Shown here in pieces: positions 15,628 to 21,667 of a stretch of DNA of 21,691 bases. Within the stretch, counting starts at the first letter, position 1; every line of letters begins with the position of its first letter. Source of the stretch: Rhodobiaceae bacterium UBA7804 (GTDB taxonomy: Bacteria > Pseudomonadota > Alphaproteobacteria > Parvibaculales > Parvibaculaceae); NCBI GenBank assembly GCA_002480495.1, contig DLCG01000016.1, positions 87,395-109,085 on the forward strand. Direction: 5' to 3'. The position numbers and the translations under genes are program-made. The notes beneath the pieces were generated by a model that had not been told where the DNA came from, searched no databases, and was given only the letters and a program-made list of their open reading frames with translations.

Positions 15628-16047
15628 ATGAGGACGACCCGTCTTGCCGCTGCCCTGCTGATTGCGACCGCTATTCCCGCTGGCGCCGCCTTTGCCCAGA
15701 TGCCGCGCATCACGACCGGTGCCGAGCTCGTTTCGGCCTGTACCGTTGCGCTGGACGAACGGAGTTCCGCGGAAGACAGGATCGCAAAGGCCTCCTGCAA
15801 CCAGTTCCTGGCCGGACTGGTCGCCGGTGTCTATGCCTCGGTCGACAAGGGCGCGCCCATGGTTGCGCGACGTCTCGGACCGGATATGGACGAAGAGGTC
15901 TGCTTTCGCCTTCCCGATACTCTTTCCTTCGAGACGTTTGCGAAGCAGGTGACCGATTTCGCTCCCGAGCATCCGGAACTCTACGACCGTCCCGCCTTCG
16001 AGATGGGTGCGCGTACGCTGGCGGCGAATTATCCCTGTCCGGAATAA
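15628..16047 (+). CDS. Secreted Rap1a/Tai-family (immunity-like) protein, copy 2
   Basis: A 139-residue protein with a signal peptide (MRTTRLAAALLIATAIPAGA, likely cleavage after AFA at residue 23), so probably periplasmic. Its four cysteines (C38, C57, C92, C137) match those of the copy at 12244-12699 almost exactly. Shared blocks include GAELVSAC / GETLVTAC, RLGPDMDEEVCF / RLGPNEDEKACF, FAKQV / FAQQV, RPAFEM / RPAFEL and the C-terminal YPC. The two are clear paralogues, though diverged. AGGAGG at 15614-15619 fixes the start; the frame is open far upstream, but that region is antisense to the transaminase. A strong terminator follows, so the gene is probably transcribed alone. No effector or secretion gene is nearby. 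Confidence 0.82.
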   Translation: MRTTRLAAALLIATAIPAGAAFAQMPRITTGAELVSACTVALDERSSAEDRIAKASCNQFLAGLVAGVYASVDKGAPMVARRLGPDMDEEVCFRLPDTLSFETFAKQVTDFAPEHPELYDRPAFEMGARTLAANYPCPE

Positions 16048-16070
16048 ACCTCCGACACATCGCAGAAGAA

Positions 16071-16096
16071 AAGCCGCCTTCCGGGGCGGCTTTTTT
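16071..16096 (+). terminator. Intrinsic terminator after Rap1a-like copy 2
   Basis: AAGCCGCC (16071-16078), loop TTCCGG, and GGCGGCTT (16085-16092) form an eight-bp stem followed by a run of six T (16091-16096). It is 24 bp after the stop codon. Confidence 0.88.
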
Positions 16097-16173
16097 CATT
16101 TTCGGTCCCATGCGTTTTCGGGAATTGGCCCGTGTAAGGAAAGCTTCGCTTCCCATCTGTCCTGCGCAATGAC

Positions 16174-16181
16174 AGAGGAGG
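16174..16181 (+). promoter_or_regulatory. Shine-Dalgarno site that selects a TTG start
   Basis: AGAGGAGG ends six bases before the TTG at 16188. The nearby ATG at 16169 is out of frame and upstream of the site, so the rare TTG start is well supported. Confidence 0.65.
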
Positions 16182-16187
16182 AACAAG

Positions 16188-16649
16188 TTGACCAGTGTCG
16201 TTCTGAACACGCAGACCGGAGAGCGGGGCAGCGCCGGTGAGTGGGTCGCCCTCTTCGATCGGGCCTGGGCGGACCCGCGGAGAAATCTCGAATGCCTTCT
16301 TCTGCTGCTGAGCGAAGATGTCGTTCTCAAGGCGCCAACACGTCCGCCGATGTCCCGCGGAAGGGATGCGGGCCGGCGCGCTTTCCAGCGTGCATTCCGT
16401 GCCTTTCCCGACCTCGAAGCGAAATCCCGCCGCTGGGCGATGGCGGGCGATGCGCTTTTCATCGAGATGACTTTCACCGCGACGGTTGCTGGCCGTTCCT
16501 TGAGCTGGGACAGCGTCGACAGGTTTCTGTTTCGCGATGGCGAAGCGGTGGAACGCATCGCCTTCTTTCAGGACTCCACGCTCGTGCTTCGACAATTGCG
16601 GCGGCACCCCGCGGGCTGGAGCCAACTCATCCGTCTTGCGGCTGGATGA
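16188..16649 (+). CDS. SnoaL/NTF2-like fold protein
   Basis: A 153-residue cytoplasmic protein (no signal peptide or membrane helix) that reads as a SnoaL-like polyketide-cyclase/NTF2 alpha+beta barrel. It has an N-terminal helix (EWVALFDRAWADP), LLSEDVVLKAPTRPPMSRGRDAGRRAF, then strands AMAGDALFIEMTFTATV, DSVDRFLFRDGEAVERIAFF. The 'FRDGEAVERIAFFQD' strand is typical of the fold. These proteins often act as isomerases, hydratases or ligand binders, but the fold alone does not give a function. It uses a TTG start with a strong ribosome site. It is 45 bp ahead of the glutathione S-transferase gene and may be co-transcribed with it. Confidence 0.78.
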   Translation: MTSVVLNTQTGERGSAGEWVALFDRAWADPRRNLECLLLLLSEDVVLKAPTRPPMSRGRDAGRRAFQRAFRAFPDLEAKSRRWAMAGDALFIEMTFTATVAGRSLSWDSVDRFLFRDGEAVERIAFFQDSTLVLRQLRRHPAGWSQLIRLAAG

Positions 16650-16694
16650 TCAGCCATCCGGCTTTCGTTTGTCCGAAATTTACTGGAGAAGATC

Positions 16695-17342
16695 ATGAAG
16701 CTCATATCAGGGCCCTTGAGCATGTTTGGCGCGAAAGCGCAGATCGCGATTGCCGAAAAGGGGATCGATTGCGAGATCGAGATGGTTCCGTTTTCGCTGC
16801 AGCACCGCTATACGCCGCTTCACTCCGATGTGGAGCGCCTCAATCCGAAGAAGCAGGTTCCTCTGCTTCTCGACGGAGAAGTCGAGATTTTCGATTCAAC
16901 GCAGATTTTCGAGTATCTGGAACACAAGTTTCCTTCGCCCGCCTTGTGGCCGGAAAACACTGTCCGGCGCGCGCAGGCGAGGCTTCTCGAGTTGAAGTCC
17001 GATGAGGTGTTCTTTCAGGACTTCAAGACGCTGATGACTGCTGCCGGAAATACGGGGACGCCCGAGGCGCAGGCTGCGATCGCGAGCATGGATCGCTATT
17101 ACGAAGAAATCGACGGGCTGCTCGTCTCAGGCGATTGGCTTGCAGGCAGCTATTCCTATGCGGATATCGCCTTTTTCTGTGCGACCTGGTTTGCCTCGAT
17201 TCTTGGCGGCGCGCCGCGTCCGGTGTTCCGCCATCTCGCTGCGTGGCAGCGGAGAATGGCTGAGCGTCCGGCCGTCTCTGGGACCACCCAGGAGATATCG
17301 GCTTTTCTCACGCAAAACGGCGTGCCGGTGCCGGCAGTATAA
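16695..17342 (+). CDS. Glutathione S-transferase family protein
   Basis: A 215-residue cytoplasmic GST. The thioredoxin-like N domain starts MKLISGPLSMFGAKAQIAIAEKG, with the cis-proline in KKQVPLLLDG and the glutathione-binding acidic/Ser pair in FDSTQIFEYLEHKFP. The all-helical C domain has WLAGSYSYADIAFF, the N-capping/hydrophobic staple region of the family. It likely conjugates or isomerises an electrophile with glutathione, but the substrate is not deducible. GGAGAAG at 16685-16691 precedes the ATG. It lies 45 bp after the SnoaL-like gene on the same strand and 30 bp from the end of the convergent tRNA-Thr gene. Confidence 0.9.
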   Translation: MKLISGPLSMFGAKAQIAIAEKGIDCEIEMVPFSLQHRYTPLHSDVERLNPKKQVPLLLDGEVEIFDSTQIFEYLEHKFPSPALWPENTVRRAQARLLELKSDEVFFQDFKTLMTAAGNTGTPEAQAAIASMDRYYEEIDGLLVSGDWLAGSYSYADIAFFCATWFASILGGAPRPVFRHLAAWQRRMAERPAVSGTTQEISAFLTQNGVPVPAV

Positions 17343-17361
17343 CGGACTCAATTGCAAGTGA

Positions 17362-17480
<119 letters not shown>

Positions 17481-17506
17481 ACGGCGGCAAGCGGAGCTTC
17501 GGGGCC

Positions 17507-17707
17507 TCAGGCTTTGGCCTGCCTCCGTCTGCCATAGGCCCAGAACATCACGGCGATAGGGACGCCGAGGGTCACCCAGGACAGGAAGTCGAGCCAGCCA
17601 TCGCCGACAAGCGCGGCGATGAGGCCGACGAGCGAAATAATGGCCAGCACGGCGGGGACGCCGAAGATGTGGCGGAAGCCGCCACGGCGGGGTGTCTTGT
17701 CGTTCAT
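17507..17707 (-). CDS. Small two-helix membrane protein coupled to the PepSY gene
   Basis: A 66-residue protein I cannot assign to a named family. It has a basic N terminus (MNDKTPRRGGFRHI), a first membrane helix (about 15-35, GVPAVLAIISLVGLIAALVG), a short loop GDGWLDF, a second helix (about 42-58, SWVTLGVPIAVMFWAY) and a basic tail GRRRQAKA. The positive-inside rule puts both ends in the cytoplasm. Its ATG overlaps the TGA of the PepSY gene by one base (TGATG), which argues for translational coupling and that it is a real gene. It may be a subunit or stabiliser of the PepSY protein. Many iron-regulated PepSY genes are followed by a small membrane protein, but this pairing is inference. Confidence 0.75.
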   Translation of the reverse strand: MNDKTPRRGGFRHIFGVPAVLAIISLVGLIAALVGDGWLDFLSWVTLGVPIAVMFWAYGRRRQAKA

Positions 17708-18852
17708 CAGGCTGTCACCGCGGCGTCCGCGCCCTGTTCGAGTTCGCGCAGTCTCGATTCCAGCGTGGAACGGCGGCGGCCGATCCAGAGATAGAGGCCG
17801 CTGCCAAGAATGACGATGCCCGCGATGTCGAGAATGCCCCAGATGATCTTGAGCGGAAGCCCGCCATAGTCGCCGAAATGAAGCGGCTGGGAGATGAGCA
17901 GCGTCGTCACGTACCAGGGCAGCTCGGCCTTGACCGTGAGTTCGCCCGTGCCGGCATCGATGAGAACCGGCTCGACGAGGCGCGAACTCAGCGGCGTGTT
18001 GCCTTGCATGAAGAATGCGTAGTGGAACGGGCTGGAGAAGTCCGTTCCGGGGAAAGCGATGAAGGAGGGTTCCGTGCCGGGCGCCGCCTCGCGAGCGATG
18101 CGAAGTGCATCGTCTATTGAGGTCAGGTTTTCAGGGGGCGGTGCGCCCTTGTAGGGCTCGATCAGCGCGGACATTTCATTGAACTGCCAGAGCTTGATGA
18201 TAGGTGTCGCCAGCGTATTGATGACGCCGGTCAGGCCCACGACGAAAAGCCAGGCGAGAGTGACGATGCCGACCATGTTGTGCAGGTCGAGCCACTTCAC
18301 GCGCGCGCTTCTGTCTGCCCGGACGGTACCGAAGTCGAGCTTGCGCATGAAAGGCGCATAGACGACGACGCCTGAGACGATGGAGGCGACGAGAAGAAGC
18401 CCCATGATGCCGAGGAAGAGAGTTCCCGGCAGCCCGGCGTAGAGATCGACATGCAGTTTGAACATCACCCACATGAAGCCCTCGTCGAAGGGCGGCGCCG
18501 GGAGATGGTCTCCGGTGCGTGCGTCATAGGCGTTCGAACGGATATCTTCCGCCTCGGTCGGCGAGGCCGCCGTCCTCATGTAGACGATCGGTTCTTCGTC
18601 GTCGAAGATCATGAAGATCGGGACGTCGCCGGGCACGCGCTTCATCGCCGTTTCCAGAATACCGTCCAGCGTGATCCGGGGCGCGTCTTCGGCTACCTCC
18701 ACGGGCTCAGGATGATCGCCGGTCAGATGCTCGATCTCGTGATGGAAGATGAGCGGCAAGCCGGTGATGCACAGAAGCAGCATGAAGGCTGTGCATATGA
18801 GGCTCGACCATTTGTGGACGAGATACCAGTTGCGGATCGATTTGGCCTTCAT
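17707..18852 (-). CDS. PepSY-associated TM-domain membrane protein (putative siderophore/heme-linked reductase type)
   Basis: A 381-residue inner-membrane protein of the PepSY-TM (PiuB-like) family. TM1 (about 15-36) follows the conserved HKW (H13-K14-W15) and is followed by HHEIEH (37-42). A periplasmic PepSY region (EEPIVYMRT..DARTGDHLP) leads to FKLHVDLYAGLPG and TM2; WLDLHNMVGIVTLAW and TM3 follow; a second PepSY region (VLIDAGTGEL) and QPLHFGDYGGLPLK precede TM4. The conserved His residues near membrane helices could bind heme, and relatives are linked to ferric-siderophore reduction. The start at 18852 has AAGGAAA (18867-18861) eight bases upstream; the frame is open to 18990, but that runs through the regulatory region. 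An AT-rich Fur-like site lies about 90 bp upstream. A 66-residue partner overlaps its stop. Confidence 0.9.
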   Translation of the reverse strand: MKAKSIRNWYLVHKWSSLICTAFMLLLCITGLPLIFHHEIEHLTGDHPEPVEVAEDAPRITLDGILETAMKRVPGDVPIFMIFDDEEPIVYMRTAASPTEAEDIRSNAYDARTGDHLPAPPFDEGFMWVMFKLHVDLYAGLPGTLFLGIMGLLLVASIVSGVVVYAPFMRKLDFGTVRADRSARVKWLDLHNMVGIVTLAWLFVVGLTGVINTLATPIIKLWQFNEMSALIEPYKGAPPPENLTSIDDALRIAREAAPGTEPSFIAFPGTDFSSPFHYAFFMQGNTPLSSRLVEPVLIDAGTGELTVKAELPWYVTTLLISQPLHFGDYGGLPLKIIWGILDIAGIVILGSGLYLWIGRRRSTLESRLRELEQGADAAVTA

Positions 18853-18943
18853 GGCTCGGGTTTCCTTCAGAACATAAATTCGAGGCCCGGGCGTCTCGTG
18901 ACATTCATCCCCATACCCCTTGCACCACAGGATGCCGCTTTTT

Positions 18944-18989
18944 TGAAAATAATAATGCAAACAGCTCGCAAATACTTGGTGCGTTTGCA
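18944..18989 (-). promoter_or_regulatory. AT-rich Fur-like site with nested inverted repeat upstream of the PepSY gene
   Basis: TGAAAATAATAATGCA (18944-18959) partly matches the Fur-box pattern TGATAATNATTATCA. It overlaps the start of a seven-bp perfect inverted repeat, TGCAAAC (18956-18962) and GTTTGCA (18983-18989). Inside are CGCA (18967-18970) and TGCG (18980-18983). A minus-strand TATTAT (18954-18949) may be the PepSY -10 box. This lies in the 334-bp divergent spacer 18853-19186. The rest of that spacer (18990-19080) shows no clear gene or structure. Confidence 0.4.
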
Positions 18990-19084
18990 AGACAAAATCG
19001 CCGGTTTGATGCGGGAAGTTGAGGCGGGACGGGGGGCGGAGCGGACTGGGCTCGGCGATTAACCGCAGATGAATGGGTGTCTCA

Positions 19085-19105
19085 TTATGGGTTCAAGCAC
19101 CATAA
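19085..19105 (+). promoter_or_regulatory. Palindrome TTATGG-N9-CCATAA
   Basis: A perfect six-base inverted repeat with a nine-base centre, 82 bp upstream of the transglycosylase-like gene and on the PepSY-divergent spacer. Its spacing, about two helical turns between arms, fits a dimeric regulator. No known consensus is recognised. Confidence 0.35.
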
Positions 19106-19137
19106 CCTAGTGTCCTGCTCGTGGGGGCGTTGGCGAG

Positions 19138-19159
19138 CGCACCCGCTTCTTCGGGTGCG
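19138..19159 (+). other. Stable hairpin in the leader of the transglycosylase-like gene
   Basis: CGCACCCG (19138-19145), loop CTTCTT, CGGGTGCG (19152-19159): an eight-bp perfect stem ending 13 bases before the ribosome site AAAGGAG (19173-19179). There is no T run, so it is not a normal terminator. It may shape mRNA stability or translation. Confidence 0.5.
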
Positions 19160-19186
19160 TGGCCGCCGCCTGAAAGGAGCAGAGCT

Positions 19187-20266
19187 ATGTGGATGCGTAT
19201 AGCGTTTGTGCTCGCCGCCCTGCTGATCTGGGATATGGCGACAACGGCAGACGGACATTCAGCCCTCGAGAGAGCAGGGCGTCTGCTGATGAGTTTCGAG
19301 CCCGTTCGCGATCTCGTCGACTATGCGGAAGACGATCTCGTCGAGGATGTGAAGTCCTTGACCGCAGCCGTGTCGGGCGATGCGGCCGCCGTCATGGCCG
19401 CGCGAAGTCTCGCGGAGCAAGAGCGCGAGGCGCGACGCGAGCAACGGGAGAAGCGCCGCGCGGAACTGCGTCTCACGCAAGACGAAGTCGAAAAGATCGC
19501 CAAGGCTGTGACCGAGCTCTACCGCAAGGAAGAGAAGGATGCGGAAGAGGCGCAGCTACAGGCAAAACTTGCGCCTCCGAAGTCCGCGCCGGCGCCGGAA
19601 CCCGAGACGGTCGAGAAGTCGGTCGCCTCGCTCGGGCCCGATCTTCTGAGTTCCATCGTGGAAGCATCGAAGAAGACGGGGGCCAACTCAGGTTACCTTC
19701 TTCATATCGCGCTTCGCGAAAGCGGGCTGGTTCTCGGTGCGCAGGCGCCGACTTCGTCGGCAACCGGCCCTTTCCAGTTCATCCAGGGCACCTGGTACCA
19801 GATGCTCGGAACCTATGGCGCCAAGCACGGACTTTCCGCAGAGGCGGCACTTCTGAAGAAGCGGGGCAGCAGATATGAACCCGTTTCCTCCGACGCGCGG
19901 ATCGAAGTGCTCGCGCTCAGGACCGATCCATATGTCGCCGCGCTGATGGCGGGCGAGTTGACCATGGAAAACATGAGCACACTGGCCCGTCTTCTCGGCC
20001 GCTCCCCGGCGCATGGCGAGCTTTATGCCGCGCATGTCTTCGGGCCTGCGGGCGCCGTGAAGCTGGTCAAGACAAGGGAGACAGCCTCGGCGACCTCGGC
20101 CGCATCGATCCTGCCTTCGGCGGCGGCGGCGAACCGCTGGCTCTTCTATGACCGGGCTGGCAAGGCGCGCACGGTGGCCGCGCTCTTCGACGAGCTGAGC
20201 CGCTTCATGTCGACCAGTGAGGTCGCCACGGTCTGCAAAGCAGACCTGAACTTCCTTGGCGTTTAG
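19187..20266 (+). CDS. Membrane-anchored or secreted lytic transglycosylase-like (SLT-fold) protein
   Basis: A 359-residue protein with an N-terminal hydrophobic segment (about 4-20, RIAFVLAALLIWDMATT) that is a signal peptide or anchor. A charged coiled-coil-like region (about 75-125, EQEREARREQREKRRAEL) and a proline-rich linker (130-141) follow. The lysozyme-like domain has the catalytic-type glutamate E178 in IALRESGL and the SLT signature-like SATGPFQFIQGTWYQML (191-207). It should act on peptidoglycan in the periplasm. The domain after the linker resembles phage-type and single-domain transglycosylases rather than Slt70. The ATG at 19187 has AAAGGAG seven bases upstream; the GTG at 19121 is rejected because it puts 22 extra residues before the hydrophobic segment. 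The stop overlaps the convergent rlmB stop. Confidence 0.85.
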   Translation: MWMRIAFVLAALLIWDMATTADGHSALERAGRLLMSFEPVRDLVDYAEDDLVEDVKSLTAAVSGDAAAVMAARSLAEQEREARREQREKRRAELRLTQDEVEKIAKAVTELYRKEEKDAEEAQLQAKLAPPKSAPAPEPETVEKSVASLGPDLLSSIVEASKKTGANSGYLLHIALRESGLVLGAQAPTSSATGPFQFIQGTWYQMLGTYGAKHGLSAEAALLKKRGSRYEPVSSDARIEVLALRTDPYVAALMAGELTMENMSTLARLLGRSPAHGELYAAHVFGPAGAVKLVKTRETASATSAASILPSAAAANRWLFYDRAGKARTVAALFDELSRFMSTSEVATVCKADLNFLGV

Positions 20267-21099
20267 CTGCCCAGGCGGCGGAAGAGTTCGTAAAGCGCAA
20301 CCGCGGCAGCGTTCGAGACATTGAGGCTCTTCATTTCGCCGGCGGCAGGCAGCCGGGCCAGCAGGTCGCAATGTTCGCGGGTGAGACGGCGCAGCCCCGC
20401 ACCTTCCGCCCCCAGAACCAACGCCACGCGGGGCGAGAGCTTCATCTCCGGGAGAGACATCTCGCCTTCGCCGTCGAGGCCGATAACCTCGAAACCGAGG
20501 CCCTTCAGTTCCTCGATGGCCCGGACAAGGTTCGTGACCTTGGCAATGCGCACCCGTTCGAGCCCTCCGGACGCCGCTTTGGCGAGGACGCCGCCGAGCG
20601 GCGGGCTGTTGCGATCAGTCGTGACAAGGGCGCCAGCGCCGAAAACGGCGGCGGAGCGGAGAATCGCTCCGAAATTATGAGGGTCCGTGACCTGGTCGAG
20701 CACGACGACGCGGTTCGTGCCCTCGCAGGCCTCGGTCACGTCGAGGTCGGGGAGGGGGGATGTCTTCAGGGCGATTCCCTGATGGACCGCGCCGGGCGGT
20801 AGAAGGGCGGCAATCTCCTCCGCCTCGCGGATTTCCGGCCTGAGGCCGCCGAAATCCGCCCCCTCACGGGCAAGTTCCGCTTCGGCATTGCGAGTGAGGA
20901 GCAGACGCTCGGCGAGCCGGTGCGGATTGGCAAGGGCTGCCAAAACCGCATGAAAACCATAGAGATAGGCATCGCCATGCGCCGCGCCGCTGCCGCGGGG
21001 GGCGCGCTTTTCCTGCTTATGGCGAAAGTTCCCCTCGCGGGAATCGCCGTCCCGGGGGCCTCGGTTCTGGAATTGTTTCGGTTGCTTGCGCCGGCTCAT
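20263..21099 (-). CDS. rlmB: 23S rRNA 2'-O-methyltransferase RlmB-like (SPOUT family, TrmH group)
   Basis: A 278-residue SPOUT methyltransferase. A long basic N-terminal tail (about 1-42, MSRRKQPKQF...) precedes the substrate-binding domain (YLYGFHAVLAALANPHR). The SpoU motifs are DQVTDPHNFGAILRSA, LVLGAEGAGLRRLTREHCD and the C-terminal AGEMKSLNVSNAAAVALYE, which builds the knotted SAM site. RlmB methylates the ribose of G2251 in E. coli 23S rRNA; a tRNA-methylating TrmH paralogue is the main alternative, but the position next to tRNA-Tyr/Gly and tuf is typical of alphaproteobacterial rlmB. The start ATG at 21099-21097 has no Shine-Dalgarno and lies about where transcription should begin, so leaderless translation is possible; the ATG at 21180 would lie upstream of the promoter. 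Confidence 0.92.
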   Translation of the reverse strand: MSRRKQPKQFQNRGPRDGDSREGNFRHKQEKRAPRGSGAAHGDAYLYGFHAVLAALANPHRLAERLLLTRNAEAELAREGADFGGLRPEIREAEEIAALLPPGAVHQGIALKTSPLPDLDVTEACEGTNRVVVLDQVTDPHNFGAILRSAAVFGAGALVTTDRNSPPLGGVLAKAASGGLERVRIAKVTNLVRAIEELKGLGFEVIGLDGEGEMSLPEMKLSPRVALVLGAEGAGLRRLTREHCDLLARLPAAGEMKSLNVSNAAAVALYELFRRLGS

Positions 21100-21106
21100 G
21101 CGCGCG

Positions 21107-21135
21107 CTTATATTGCGGCATCCGGGCTCTTGCAA
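21107..21135 (-). promoter_or_regulatory. rlmB: Sigma-70-type promoter of rlmB (predicted leaderless mRNA)
   Basis: TTGCAA (21135-21130), a 17-bp spacer, and TATAAG (21112-21107). The -10 box ends seven bases before the ATG, so the predicted transcript would start at or one base from the start codon. Confidence 0.65.
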
Positions 21136-21220
21136 ACGCCCCCGAACAGTATGCCTTGCCGCAGAAATGGCTGGAGGCACGCTGCGGGGGTGTTCACGCT
21201 TTCTGGGGCCGGGATTTTAG

Positions 21221-21249
21221 TTGACACAAGGGCGGCAAACCTGAATAAA
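21221..21249 (+). promoter_or_regulatory. Promoter of the tRNA-Tyr / tRNA-Gly / tuf transcript
   Basis: A perfect -35 TTGACA (21221-21226), a 17-bp spacer and AATAAA (21244-21249), followed by a GC-rich discriminator GCCGCGCG. This fits a strong, stringently controlled stable-RNA promoter, with a start near 21256 and about 74 bases before tRNA-Tyr. Confidence 0.65.
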
Positions 21250-21329
21250 GCCGCGCGTGTCCGCGAGAGGCCAGCACGAGACAACATCCGCGAACTTATT
21301 GGGATTTCACAAGATTTGACATCGGACAC

Positions 21330-21414
21330 GGAGGGGTGCCCGAGTGGCTAAAGGGGACGGACTGTAAATCCGTTGGCTATGCCTACGTTGGTTCGAATCC
21401 AACCCCCTCCACCA
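21330..21414 (+). tRNA. tRNA-Tyr (anticodon GTA)
   Basis: An 85-base class II tRNA with encoded CCA. The acceptor GGAGGGG pairs with CCCCTCC, the anticodon stem ACGGA/TCCGT surrounds loop CTGTAAA, and a long variable arm (about 21376-21386) precedes the T arm with GTTCGAATCC. GTA reads TAC and TAT. It is 50 bp ahead of tRNA-Gly on the same strand. Confidence 0.97.
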
Positions 21415-21464
21415 TCAAGCGCAGGCAGCGCGAAACGAGCAGGCAGGACCGGAACGGATCCCAG

Positions 21465-21538
21465 GCGGGTGTAGCTCAATGGTAGAGCAACAGCCTTCCA
21501 AGCTGATGACGAGGGTTCGATTCCCTTCACCCGCTCCA
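21465..21538 (+). tRNA. tRNA-Gly (anticodon TCC)
   Basis: A 74-base tRNA with encoded CCA. The acceptor GCGGGTG pairs with CACCCGC, the D arm is GCTCAATGGTAGAGC, the anticodon stem CAGC/GCTG surrounds TTCC, and the T arm is GAGGG-TTCGATT-CCCTT. TCC reads GGA and GGG. It lies between tRNA-Tyr and tuf, matching the usual order in this bacterial group. Confidence 0.97.
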
Positions 21539-21559
21539 GCCTTCGCCGCTCCGCCAGAA

Positions 21560-21573
21560 CGGGCGAAAGCCCG
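21560..21573 (+). other. GAAA-capped hairpin in the tuf leader
   Basis: CGGGC (21560-21564), GAAA, GCCCG (21569-21573) form a five-bp stem with a GNRA tetraloop between tRNA-Gly and tuf. There is no T run. It may mark a processing site between tRNA and mRNA, but the function is not shown. Confidence 0.35.
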
Positions 21574-21667
21574 AACCGAAGAAGAGGGCCGATGTCGCCG
21601 CCGCCCGAAAGGCAAGGCAGACGGGGCCGAGTGAACGAGACGAGACAACTGAAGGTAGCTAACGCCC

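Noticed and set aside
18853..18990. N-terminal extension of the PepSY protein
   Set aside because: The extra 46 residues run through the AT-rich control site, and the ATG at 18852 has AAGGAAA upstream and gives the conserved HKW start.
19121..19186. GTG start 22 codons upstream for the transglycosylase-like protein
   Set aside because: It would include the leader hairpin in the coding region and bury the signal segment; the ATG at 19187 has a good ribosome site.
21316..21321. TTGACA just before tRNA-Tyr as a promoter
   Set aside because: It is only eight bases from the mature tRNA 5' end, so a matching -10 would lie inside the tRNA; the promoter at 21221-21249 fits better.
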